From NCBI RefSeq assembly GCF_008831285.2, contig NC_045150.1, positions 2,492,001-2,556,000 on the forward strand: a DNA stretch of 64,000 nt. Reading direction: 5' to 3'. The position numbers and the translations under genes were made by a program. A model generated the notes under the pieces. That model was not told where the DNA came from, made no database searches, and saw only the letters and a list, made by a program, of their open reading frames with translations. This DNA comes from Nymphaea colorata (lineage: Eukaryota; Streptophyta; Magnoliopsida; Nymphaeales; Nymphaeaceae). Position 1 is the first letter of the stretch; the number at the start of each line of letters is the position of its first letter. Below are positions 12,289 to 23,530 of the stretch, in pieces.

Positions 12289-15200
12289 TGTTAACACCCC
12301 AAATTTTTTCACATCGGAACTGAAGTGATATCAAAATTTTACAAAAAAAATTGTGAAAAAATGTAATTTCAAAGCTAATTTTGAATCTAAAGAACAATTT
12401 AGATTCAATTTAACCCGTGACACAAATCCCAATGCAGCATTACGAGTCCAAACTATGTGCAAATGTCATTTGACATCCAAATCCAATTGCAAATGTCATT
12501 TAAAATCCAAATCCAAATGCAAAATTCAAATTTTGACTTAAATCCAAGAATTGGATCTAATTCAGTCTAGAATGCTACATGGGACCCACTTGTGCGCCCC
12601 ACCTAGCCCGTGTGGTCAAGAGCTCCCCAGGGGTCACGCCCCCTCCATTTAAAAAAAAATAATATATTTTCTCTCAATTAAATGAAGAAAAGTCATTTTC
12701 AAGAAGAAATAAATGAGAAACCTAGGAAAAAAGAGACATTTATGTCTCTCTTTCTTATTTAACCAGGTCCTTTCTTATTTAACCAGGTCCTTTTTAAAGA
12801 AGAGTCAATTTTCAAAAAGCAATAACTAGGCTGGACAAACTCATCTAACCTACTTAATCCAAGTAGGTTTGACCCGGGTGCACCAAAATGTGATGTCAAT
12901 TTCAGCTAGGTTCGGTCAACTTGGGCTCTACACAGTCAAAAGGGTTGGTCTATCCCGCGAGCCAATCAGTGAACGAAAATATAATTTGACTGAATCAAAC
13001 CCCCTTTGATTAAACTCTATCGAAATACAATTCAGCTCAATTAAGAGCTTTCTTAGCTCAAATTTATCAAATTACCTCAAACAAAGCCAAACTAATCGCA
13101 AATGAGCCTTGACTTTGGTCAATTGATCGAAATTGACCAATCTGGACAATTTTGCCCTTCTATGATCAAATTGAAATTATAGAGCCTAAATTGGTTTATG
13201 AAAAACACATATACATTTGAATTTGTCAAATATATAAATCAAATACCAAATTAAAATTCAATTTTCAAACCAAAGTTTGATTCAGTTGAAATCCATTTTT
13301 AATTAAGTTATGGACGAAAATACCCTTTTCGAACCAAATTTGATAAAATTTTCAAATTTTATTCAAATTTAAATTGAATTATCATAATTCAATGACATTT
13401 GGTGCTTAGTAACTAGGTTTTAACGTAATAAGCTCGATTCAAACAAAGAAAAAAATAAAGAACACAAAATAAGGAAAAACCCTATGTAAGGGCATTTTTG
13501 TCCAAAATTTTGGTCAAAGTTGGTCAGTTAGATCTGAACCAATGTTGACCAAACCTAGCCCAGCCCACCTAGCTCGTGTAAATGGGCTAAGAATGGTCAA
13601 TTAGAGCCATTAAACCCTATTTAACCCATTTTACAAGTTCTCAAGGTCTGAAGCAAGTTCCCAATGTGAGTTAAGAAGGTGGTTGAATACACCTCCTCTT
13701 CTATATAAATCACCCCTTGGCCACCAAGGCGGAGGACGAAAATTTTGAACATTCTATCAAGTTGCTTCAGCCAAGGAGCTAGGAGGGAGAAACCAAGGAG
13801 GAGAAAGAAGATTCGTCCAAGCCTTCTTCCCTCTTTCTCTCATTTTCCTCTTCATTTTCCTCTAATTCTCCCAATTGATTTTGTTAAGTTATGGTGTTTA
13901 AGTGAATCCTTAGGATTTTCGTGGTGAGAAGCTTTCTTTTCCACTCCAAATTCCAGCAATCAAGCTATTAATATTCTAACTTTGCTAAGCTCGAATCCAA
14001 TGTTGGATTCTTGTTTAGGATTGCTCGATTTATAAAACAAGTGAAAAAGAAGATCAAGTCTCAAGCCTGACCGCAAGGTAGGTGATTTTAAGTCATTTTT
14101 CATATACTTTAGCTTCTTATTGATTCATTTTAATTTTAGTAATTCATGGGAGGGGTTTATTTTCATTTATTTCATAGCTGAGAATGATGTACAGTTAGGA
14201 GAAACCTATGATTGAATGTACATTTTAATGCATAATGCATGCATGTGTCGGTTTTTCTTAAAGATGAACTCATGTATCAGTTTTGAAGAAGGACCCCATG
14301 GCCACGTCCATTTTCAAAACAACAAGCTTAAAACCATTTTGAATTCCTCACCATGAGAGAATCCCATGGTGAGAGAGTGATTTTGCTGCTACATATGTGA
14401 TCAAAATGCCTATTAGGCATGGATACATTCTTATGAATGTAATCCACCATTGCATGGCAAAATTATGGATGAATCAGCTTGAGCATTGTTTTGTTTTCCT
14501 TTTAATTTGAAGTCATTTGGATTCATGTCTTTCAATTTAATTGATCAAAGGTGGTAGAGGAGCTTAGAAACAATCTTTCAATCATCCTACTTAAAAGAAC
14601 CCAGCCATGAATCATCATGATTCATGAGTCATGCGGTCCCTTGATAAAATTTCATTTTGAATAGTAAGGAACGTATATATATACATATATTGTTATATAT
14701 ATACACATGCAATCTCTTATTAGAAATCATTTTTCCCTTTTAAAATCAGGTTGGAACACGTTTCCAAACTGGCTTTTTTAAGAAAGGGGGATCATTTTTT
14801 TGATTTTCGTAGTACAAGGCTATAAAATCATTTCATTTCATTTTAAATTTTCTTTTATTTTCAGCAATTCATACGTAAAGTGTATGTAAGTTGTTGAAAT
14901 CAGACCGTGTTTTATTGGAATTAGCTTAAGAATGTCAAATTTTATATATTTACGATGTCAATTTTCAGCTGCAAAGTGATTAGGTTTTGAAGAACAATAA
15001 AAAGGTTTTACTCCTACCTAATCGGCTCACTAAAAACCTTTTAGAAATTTCTGATTTCCTTCACCAATTTTCAAACTTACAAGTGATTGATTGAATCTCA
15101 AAAACAATGTAAAATCACATTTCAAAAACCATGATCTTTGTATCCCTTAAAGAACAAGATCAAAAGTGTTTTTATAGTCCAAGAAATGAATGAATCTTCT

Positions 15201-16420
15201 AGCACAAGAATATAAAATTTTGTTTGATTTTGGAGAGAAAGTAAGGTTCCTAGAACTCCATGACATGAATGAGAACATCTGGCACATGATTTTTGCCAAC
15301 ATGATGCTTAGTTAGTATGGAGTAAAACTGAATTTCATCATTTTCTAAGAGTCAAACACTATTAGAATCAATATTTTAATCCATTTAAATCAGAATAAAA
15401 TCTGATTTTAATGACAATTTTGAGGGAAAATGATGATACTCACATTTCCTTTATATTTTAAAGTTTGATTTCATTCTCATATGTCTAATTCTTAATTGTT
15501 TTGAATTTCTCATCCATGACTCAAGCTTGTGGACTGCATCTCTAATGCATGTGCTTAATAATATGATCAGCACATTTAGAAAAAAAAGTCCTACATTTTA
15601 ATCAAAATCAATCTTCATGCATAGATTGTATGATGTGTGATTGCAAATGAATGAACCTTGAGAGAATATAAGAGAGAAAAATAAATGCTTCATATAGTTT
15701 CCCTTCTCCTTTCATGCATTCACTTTCACTTAAAATCAATAGCACCACATGCACGTTCTCAAGAAATTAAGTGATTCAAATTTGAATTTCAAAAAGTGAC
15801 CAAGTCATATTGCAACAAGAATTTGTAAACTTCACTTTATTTCAAAAGAAAACACAAGCAATGCATTCACAATCTCGGCCAAAATATGTTTAGAAAACAA
15901 TATGTTTTCTAACAATTTGGAGCCTATGAAGAATTCAAAATCAATTTTGTTTGCTAAGAAAACTTAGCTATTTTCCCAAAAGTTTATCATCATTTCAACT
16001 CACGAATCATATTGAGTTCACAACAAAGAACTCAATCTCAAATCTTCAAAATCCTCAAGAATTGCGGATTTCAAATCAAATGACACAAAAACAAAGGCTT
16101 TTAAATTAACTTGAAACTCTCCAATCTTCAAATTCATTTTCAAAACAAGTTCAAATCACTTATTTAAAATGAATTTTGGTTCTTGAATCCAAAATCTCAA
16201 TGCACAAGCATATAGGATTTGCATCAATAACTCATACATGATCCAAGTGATCGTTAGTCATTAGTCCAATTACCCCTGTTAAAGGCGGCAGGAATGGTTG
16301 GACCTCGTACCGACGGGCAGATCCCTTTCTCTTGAAAATTTTTCTTCAAAACTTCAATTTTAAAAGAATTTTGCTGATTCGCATTTTGACTCCCTTTGAG
16401 AAAGGGGTGGGGTGCGAACA
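12289..16420 (+). mobile_element. Solo LTR, 4.1 kb, Ty3/gypsy-like (possibly Tat/Ogre type)
   Basis: The block begins TGTTAACACCCC and ends GGGGTGCGAACA, which are imperfect inverted termini with the canonical TG...CA. The bases just outside are GGAGG on the left (12284-12288) and GGAGG on the right (16421-16425), a perfect 5-bp target duplication. No gag-pol sequence, primer site or polypurine tract occurs inside. The simplest reading is therefore one LTR left after recombination between the two LTRs of a full element. A TATA-like TATATAAA at 13702-13709 on the + strand, followed by a GC-richer segment, gives the likely promoter and the + orientation. LTRs over 4 kb are typical of Tat/Ogre-type gypsy elements, but that assignment is inference. 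A 20-bp unit is duplicated at 12751-12790. Confidence 0.85.
13702..13709 (+). promoter_or_regulatory. TATA-like box of the solo LTR
   Basis: TATATAAA is followed after about 25 bases by a purine-rich start region. This is the only well-formed TATA motif in a GC-richer context inside the LTR and marks a probable U3/R boundary near 13735. Confidence 0.5.
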
Positions 16421-16670
16421 GGAGGACTTAGCTAAGGAGGTTTACCAACTATAAAAATGCCTGGGCAAAAGTAAATGGATGTCAGAAATTCCTTAATGTG
16501 GTGATAAAGCATGTTATGAAAAAAAAAAAATAAAAGATTGTTGCTATGGATCTTATAATTTTGTTAACTTCAATGTCGTGTATATATATAAGGAAAAAAT
16601 GAAAGCTAGCTAGATGCGTAGGTGTAGTTGGAACTAAGCCATGTATCACTGTCTGGTGGAGAAAAGCTAT

Positions 16671-16824
16671 GGGGTTGTTTGGCACTAAAACAAGTTTGTT
16701 ACTGTTATATAACTCTGATCTAAAGATTGGGCAAGTTCATGGAACATTGTATGACAGTATTCTACCAATTTGTTTTAATCTTTCGAACAGATTTATAGAA
16801 TAGTGACAGTTGTCAAACTGCCCC
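16671..16824. mobile_element. MITE-like element (first of an adjacent pair)
   Basis: It begins GGGGTTGTTTGGCACT and its end in reverse complement begins GGGGCAGTTTGACAACTG, an imperfect terminal inverted repeat. It is about 154 bp with no coding capacity. The family is not recognised; the TGTTTGG-type end is common among hAT and PIF/Harbinger MITEs of plants. Confidence 0.6.
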
Positions 16825-16827
16825 TGT

Positions 16828-16979
16828 GGTGCTGTTTGGAGACCGTTATAGTGTGTTGCTATTCTATGCATTTACCTCCAAAACTAGAGCAGATTCATGG
16901 AACAATTTTTAAAGTGTCCAATGAATCTAGTTATTTTTAGGTTAGATACATAGGAATGTTACTGTTCCTAAACAGCCTC
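16828..16979. mobile_element. MITE-like element (second of an adjacent pair)
   Basis: It begins GGTGCTGTTTGGAGACC and its end in reverse complement begins GAGGCTGTTTAGGAACAG. It is about 152 bp and lies within four bases of the previous element. The termini of the two are related, so this is either a tandem insertion or a duplication of one MITE. Confidence 0.58.
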
Positions 16980-18313
16980 TATAGTTACAAATTGTTCGAA
17001 TTAATCGGAAAAACTAAAATCTTCATGCAGCCGCTTCCAAAGTGTGTGGATTTAAAAGTAGGGACCTCAAACCAGACCTACGTCAACAAAAAAATGGTTT
17101 AAAATTAAGCCATGGCTTCAAAATCCAATCTTTGTCTCTAAATAGTGATTGATCTCTATATTTTAAGATCTCACATCAGCTTCGGATTTTAGATTTGAGG
17201 TTACCAAATGCCTCCGGAATGAGACCCTTTATACAGCACCAAGTGAACAGTAGAACTTTAAAAAACCCGAGAAAGACAAATTCCAAAAGAGTTAAAACAA
17301 TGTGACTTTTCATGAACTCACGGACCAGATGAGGCCTCTTGTGAGAGTACTGATCAAACCCACCAAGAACATTAGGAGGTCACACGCTAGCACGACTACC
17401 CATGCACCAGACCACAACATCCTATCCCACGCCAACTTCATTATTTCAAGCACCATATTTGTCAGAAATGATATTTAATTGGGAGAGAGATCTGGTGATA
17501 GATCAAGAGATTGATGTGAACTTACAGAATTTTGAGATGCAGTAGTTGAATGCAAGTCACGAACTGATTAATTTCTTCAATGGAATGGAGAAGGAAAAAC
17601 AGAGAAGCTAAAATCACGAATAACCATTGACAGTTAAAATTGATGTTTGAGAACACAAACACAAAGACATATGCATATATCTTCACACCGGACCACTTAG
17701 GTGAAGGACAAAAACCAAACTCATTAAAATTATTATTATTATTATTACTATTATTTGCAATCTAACGTTATAACTATGATTTTAAAAGTAATTTAATGAA
17801 AAACATACATCAAATTATTTTAATGATGTTGTTTAATAATCGAAAAATGAAGAGCTCTTATAACATCAAGATTGTGATATTAGAAAGGGCAAACTTTTTA
17901 CAAAAATAGCTTGAACTAAAACATGATTAATTTTAAATTAATGTTGATAAACACATTAGGAGGTTCGCATTTTGTTTAAAACATTTTTTTAACACAAATT
18001 AAAAAGATTGATTTTTATTCCTTACTCAAGTGGTCTGGCATTTACTGATTTCTATACACACGCACACAAATTTCAAAATTCAAAGGCAGTTATGGAAATT
18101 CCCTTCCTTATTTGTTTTCTATAGATAATGATCATATTTACGCTGTTACTATGTATCTAAGATCATAGTTCTTACACAAGCTGCAGACTCATTAAATGGT
18201 GTACTTTCTTGAGCTACTAGGGTGATCAAGTCTGCAGGACACTGCAATCGTAGGACATGAGGAATATGTACGACGTCCTAACATTTTGATAAAACTCTAA
18301 TAAGAACGAATTA
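16980..18313. other. AT-rich spacer, no gene seen
   Basis: No open coding region with family resemblance was found on either strand. A short (ATT)n tract lies at about 17728-17755. The remainder is low-complexity AT-rich sequence. Confidence 0.6.
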
Positions 18314-18808
18314 GGGATATCAATATATCTAATTTGGATCGGGTATCTTACCACACCATTCCAAAAAAAGACGGATATGGAAAAAAAATTAATATCTGGT
18401 TAAGAAATTGGATCAGTTTGGGATTTAAGCAAAGACAGCGGCTCCCATTCAGATTCAATTTGAATATATATAAATTTTTGAACAGTTTCGGATTTAGATT
18501 CAGATTGGATTTAGTTTTAAGCAAATATGCTACATCCAATGCCTTTACATATTGAAAATTGGCCAGATTTGGTACAAAATTTGGATTAAGATTCAGATGT
18601 GAATGTAAAAATTGAATATGGATCATATTTAGAGTGTAGATTTTTTATTTGGATTCACACTATGACTTTTCTTCATTCGTATTTGAATTTGAATTTGAAT
18701 CCAAACATTTAATTATCTGAAAAAGCAGATGCAGTTAAGAGTGTATCTGGTTCAAATCCATTGACATCACCAATGCTCCCTGATTAGAATCCAATCCATT
18801 GACATCCC
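18314..18808. mobile_element. TA-flanked MITE, 495 bp (GGGATGTCAATGGATTGGAT family)
   Basis: The left end reads GGGATATCAATATATCTAAT. The right end in reverse complement reads GGGATGTCAATGGATTGGAT. Both are flanked by TA (18312-18313 and 18809-18810). The interior is rich in diverged copies of a GGATTTAGATTCAGAT-like phrase. It has no believable coding capacity. TA flanks and size suggest a Tc1/mariner-type non-autonomous element. Related partial copies occur at about 21767, 22738 and 60955-61206. Confidence 0.72.
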
Positions 18809-18810
18809 TA

Positions 18811-19740
18811 TAATGAATATGTTCGGTGCTATTATATATGCAGAACAAGCTCGGTGGACGCTGCTTCAACACAAACAAAATTTATATTGCAGAACAGGCT
18901 GGATGCCACCTTCCAATTTCGAGAACGCCTGGGAATTCCAGAACAGGGCTTTCCTGTTCCATGCGTTCCAAGAACAGGAACCAAACAAGCTCAAATGCGC
19001 TGCCCACCCACCTATAATGTACAAGGACCTGCTATGTAGTGAACATATTACTATTGGTGGAATTTAGGTTGTATAAACAGTTAAAATGGGGCTTTGGGAT
19101 CTTGATTTTTCATTACATCCTTAATTTCCAAAGAAATTGCTTCACTTTCACCCGACCATGGAAAGTTAACAAATCAAAGGACTGTGAGAGTTTTGAAGGA
19201 AGTAGGGACTTTCATTTTTAAGTGCATTCCAATATTTCCCATTGTTTTTTTCCTTATGATGGCATTTTCTTCGCTTACCTACATGGGAAGAAGACATTTT
19301 CCATATGAAAAGGGTTGAAACAATCCACTCTTGCAAACTTGCAGAAGGGAAGATGGTTTCCTATTAGGAGCGGCTTTCCCAGCTTTTCCATAATGAGAAC
19401 TCGATTCTTTCGAAATGCATGGAAACCAAACAGAGTTTCAAAGCGTTTTCTGTGACCCATCAAATTTATTAAGTTCCCGGAAAATCTAGTTGTTCTCACT
19501 CAAACAAAAACTACCTTACAAAAGTGAAGACCAAGTTTTCAATTATCTATCAAGCAAACAAAACTTGGTTTCTACTTTTCCCGAAACTCAGCTACAAGAA
19601 TACCAACTTTAGGTATTGCCAAATTCTTATTTTAATTAATATATGTGTGTATGCGTGTGCATATATATATATATATATGAGAGAGAGAAATGCTGAAATA
19701 CCATTTTGAGTCCTGTTCAAACATAGTCACCTGTGCATCG
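18811..19740. other. Spacer with unclassified repeat-like content
   Basis: Short open frames occur, but none resembles a known protein. An AT microsatellite lies at about 19659-19678. Phrases such as GGAACCAAAC with inverted partners hint at further MITE remnants between 18930 and 19450. I cannot define their ends. Confidence 0.4.
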
Positions 19741-19769
19741 GGCAAGTGTATATAAGTTTAGTGGATTCA

Positions 19770-20130
19770 GCGACGCTTAGAAAATCTCACGTTGATGAAA
19801 GACAACTTTTACTTTTACGTTTGGAACCAAATGTCCATGAACATTAATTTTCACCGACCTCCAGAGGAAGACGGCGGGCAAAAGCAGCCTTCACTGACGC
19901 ATGCCGTTAGTATGTTGTTGAAGTTGCCATTTTAGTGACGTCCGGAGTATGAACGTCGATAAAAATTTAACTTTTATCAACATCCCATTCTGAACGTCAG
20001 TACAAGTACTGCAAAGAAGTCAGTTTTAACGACGCTCAACCATTTCTGCCTCGATAATACTTTTTTCTTGTAAAAATTACCGACATTCAGCTCTAGACAT
20101 TGTTAAAAAGAGACTCCATTCAATCATAGT
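19770..20130. mobile_element. Fragment of CACTA-type subterminal repeats
   Basis: The stretch has repeated CACCGACC, ACTGACGC, GTGACGTC, AACGTCGATAA, TAACGACGC and ACCGACATTCAG motifs. It closely resembles the subterminal array of the CACTA element at 2808-11348, including a shared CACGTTGATGA phrase. No clear CACTA terminus or internal gene is present, so it is probably a truncated relative or internally deleted copy. Confidence 0.55.
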
Positions 20131-20680
20131 CATTTGAACATCTAATTATAGGCAAGTGCAATTAAACAGACCGCTCGATCGGATACCTCGAGCGGCATAC
20201 CATGGGAGGCCAGAGGATTTCTCCATCTTCTTCCAATGATATATATAAACTAAGAATGTCCCATATATAAAACGCCGGATAGGTGCAGATAATAGAGAGA
20301 GGGCCCTATAATTGGTCAGGACAACCGATTTTTGTGAAATTAAGTGATCTTCACACTGTGGCATCTTCACGCAAATCATAATTCTTCACAATAACGCAAA
20401 TATTTTTGATGTTTGTTGGTCAGAATTTGTACTTGGAGCCAAGTGCAATACTCTCATGATGATTTCTTTTTTTTTTTTGTGGGGAAAAAAACGAAAAAGA
20501 ATTATGGGTTTTGTGTCAGTACTTTGGTGTATAATAAGATTTACGTTTAGAAGGCTGAATTTTGGCTATGACCCTAAAAGAGGACCTCATGCTTCTCACG
20601 TTTCCATTGTAATCCCACTTTTAATAAAATGTTGTGGGTGCTTGGGCCCGAACCCTCACCGCATCAGGCGGTTCTGTACT
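20131..20680. other. Spacer, no gene seen
   Basis: Short open frames at 20146-20379 (- strand) and 20456-20758 (+ strand) have no recognisable domain, and the second runs into the MITE at 20681. I regard them as chance. Confidence 0.5.
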
Positions 20681-20878
20681 CAGGGGCGGAGCCAAGGTAT
20701 GACTCGCTTGGGCCCTGGCTCCACCTTAAATTTTTTTTTTAAAAAAAATTACATATAAATTTTAAAAAAATTCACTTGTTTTATATAAAAAAATTTAAAA
20801 AATGATATTTCGGCTCTAGTTAATATTTAAAAACTTTAATTTGGCCTCTCTCATGAAAAATTTTTTGCTTCGCCCTTG
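20681..20878. mobile_element. hAT-like MITE
   Basis: It begins CAGGGGCGGAGCCA and its right end in reverse complement begins CAAGGGCGAAGCAA, matching a common plant hAT MITE terminus (CAGGGGCGGA). It is 198 bp with an AT-rich core. The flanking octamers (20673-20680 and 20879-20886) agree at five of eight positions and differ only by transitions, as expected for a decayed 8-bp target duplication. Confidence 0.65.
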
Positions 20879-21162
20879 CCTATATTATTTTTCATCCTCT
20901 TTTTTTGCCCTTTAAAGGAGATTTCCTTTTTTTAAGGCATTTTAAGCTTCATCACGTACTCACTTTGCTCAGAGCTTGTCATACAACATTCTTCGCAATT
21001 TCAATGTCAATTTAAGTATAATTAAAAAAATAGTGAAGTCTATAGATTTAATTTAATGATTTTCAAGTTGGAAGGACAATGATTTTTCCTTCTTTTTTTT
21101 ATTTCTCTTCCACCTGGATTCTACATTTTCCTCATGTTTTCTTTAGCTTTGAGAATTTGTAG

Positions 21163-21207
<45 letters not shown>

Positions 21208-21233
21208 ATATATATATATATATACACACACAC
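21163..21233. repeat. Compound microsatellite (ATT)n-(AT)n-(AC)n
   Basis: About 44 bases of ATT repeat pass directly into AT and then AC repeats. The surrounding 20880-21766 shows no gene. Confidence 0.9.
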
Positions 21234-21766
21234 ATTCTGTCAAAACCCTGTATTCAGATATTCTAAAACTATAGTATCCATATCCATCTCGTTATACCCA
21301 TATCCAAACCTATACTCATACCCATGTGACTTTTGTTAAAATGTGGAGACAACTGAAAAGGAAATATAGAAATATGAAGCTCATTTTCGTGCCATATGCA
21401 ATGGGTAGGATGCTAAATGAAACTTCAATTCTCATCAGATTGGATTTTAGAGGTTATGGACAAAATTCAGAGTCAATCTAAAACCCTTTAATGGAGCAAA
21501 AGTGTGGGTCCAAATCAAATCCAAATTGGTCTGAACATGTCCGCCCAAGTGGATGGTTCTTATGATGATTAATGTTCCTTACTTCCTTTGCCCATGCCCA
21601 TGAAATGATGTATGCTGCAATAGTAAGTTTCTTTTTCTTTCTTTTTTTTGATAAATTTTCGAAAAAGGTTGTTCCATTTATCAGATATTTAGTAGAAACC
21701 TTGAAATATTTCAGTACTCACTTTTATTAGGCTTCTTTTCTTTTCCTCATGTTGACCCGCATCGGT

Positions 21767-21985
21767 AGAGATGTCAATAGATTGGATTCAAATTAGAAAA
21801 GTTGCATATTGAACAAAAATCTAACATTAGATTAAGAAATCAGATCAAATGGCATCCGGTGCAATTGAGGTTCGGTTTTAAATAAGTACATCATCATATT
21901 TGGATTTGGTATTGACTAACATGCTAGATCCAATATCCATAAGTTTTAAAAATTTGGACAAGTTGCCTTCTGAATACAAAAATCG
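21767..21985. mobile_element. Partial copy of the GATGTCAATGGATTGG MITE family
   Basis: It starts AGAGATGTCAATAGATTGGA, close to the terminus of the element at 18314-18808. It continues with the same style of interior (a TTAGATTAAGAAATCAGAT phrase) before fading near 21985. The opposite terminus is not found, so it is truncated. Confidence 0.5.
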
Positions 21986-22737
21986 GCAAATAAGCCAAAG
22001 AAAAGAAAAATACACTTAAGTAGCGCTTGGCGGCACCTAGGATTTTAAATCCTGGAATCAGAGAAACATGGATTTGCATCTCCATTCCAGAAGCTGGTCA
22101 TGTGTGATTCACCTGGATTTTTAATGCTAGGAATATATTTTCAGTGTTTGTTGAAAAATATATGGACCGTTGAGAAGGATGTTAGATTGACAAAAATTTT
22201 AAAAGGAAAAGGTCGTTTATATTCTTTAGCATAGCATCCATGGCCCATTGAAGACACAACATAAAATCATGACATTTATTTAGTGAGGAAGCCATAAAAT
22301 TCTATCCCTCCCTTATAAAATTCTATCCCTCCCTTAGTATAATGAGTATTTGTTGGGCACTAACTTAAGTCTGGTGTAGACACTACATGCGGCTGGACCT
22401 AATTGAACCTAGGTCCAATCGCACGGTACCTTGATCTATTAAAAACACACGAAGCCCAATTAAATAATGGAATCCACCCATGGCAAACACGCCCTTGAAT
22501 AGGGAGAGGGAAAGAGAGCCCCTTAAATGGAGAGAGAAAGTGAGAGAGAAAAATAGAACTAATAGGCTGCATACTTAAAAGTGACAACGGGAGAAGAAGG
22601 TCAAGTAAATGTCACTTCAATAGGTAACAAATAGAAGCGAAGGTCGAGGAGGCGTGCTCTTCAATGCCGGTTGTTCATCTCTTTCTAAATTTGCCACCTA
22701 CAGCTCATGAGTTAACAGCACAAAAAAAAGCCACCAA
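21986..22737. other. Spacer with a short duplication, no gene seen
   Basis: A 21-bp unit (ATAAAATTCTATCCCTCCCT) is tandemly duplicated at 22294-22335. The segment 22025-22170 has a GGCACCTAGGATTTTAAATCC phrase with an approximate inverted partner and may be a degraded MITE. No coding region is supported. Confidence 0.4.
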
Positions 22738-23190
22738 TAGAGATGTCAATAGACATCCAATATCTGAACAGCATAAAAAAATTGGATATATAAAAAAAAA
22801 GGTTGATGTTTGATTAAGAATTTAGATCAAGAAAGAAATGACATATGGTTGTATTCGGATTCTGATCGAAAATAATTTTTTAAGTTATTTTCAAGTTATT
22901 GATTCAGATCATATAAACAACCTATATTCAATGCCCATATATTGATGTTTGATTAAGAATTTAGATCAAGAAATGACATCTGGTTGTATTCTGATTCTGA
23001 TCGAAAATAATTTTTAAGTTATTTTCAAGTTATAGATTCAGATCATATAAACAACCTATATTCAATGCCCATATATTTTGGAAATCAGTTATTCACATAT
23101 CACAATGCAGTTTGTATGTGGTTCGAATGTGAATTAAAAATCGAATTTGGATTGTGAATTTAAATTATGATATAATGATTAGACATTTTT
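22738..23190. repeat. MITE-family fragment containing a 139-bp tandem duplication
   Basis: The segment opens with AGAGATGTCAATAGACATCC, the terminus seen at 21767. Inside it, 22803-22941 is repeated almost exactly at 22942-23080 (units starting TTGATGTTTGATTAAG). The second unit lacks a 4-bp AAGA and one T, so the copies differ by small indels. It lies about 300 bp upstream of the start of the second lyase/mutase gene. Confidence 0.7.
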
Positions 23191-23462
23191 TCTTTGATGT
23201 TGAAACCTAAATATATGAATATCTATTAAGAAGACATCATTGTGGGGCGGTTGCCCACACGATCTAAATTGGTTTATTTTATTTATTTATTTATTTCTTG
23301 ACAGAGTTTGGCTTGTCAGTGGAAAGGGCTCCGGACTGTCTCGAGCAAACATTCTCCAGAACGCCAGGTACAAAAATGGGGCCCACTTTCCACATGCTTG
23401 GGCCCCACTGCCATGTGGACAGCACCTGATGGAGAGGGCCCACCACCCTCCCTTCCACACTC

Positions 23463-23469
23463 TATAAAA
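23463..23469 (+). promoter_or_regulatory. TATA box of the second lyase/mutase gene
   Basis: TATAAAA lies 62 bases upstream of the ATG at 23531, in a locally GC-rich promoter. A start of transcription near 23495 would leave a leader of about 35 bases rich in GAGA. Confidence 0.75.
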
Positions 23470-23530
23470 GAGACTGCAAACGTCCTCTGCGCATCACACA
23501 CAGAGCAAGAGAGAGGAGAGAAAGCGAGAG

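Noticed and set aside
14650-14710. ATATAT palindromes inside the solo LTR as a possible nested MITE
   Set aside because: No inverted ends or target duplication around them; simple-sequence composition explains them.
20075-20130. TTTTTTCTTGTA as a CACTA terminus
   Set aside because: Subterminal-type motifs continue on both sides of it and no GTAGTG end follows.
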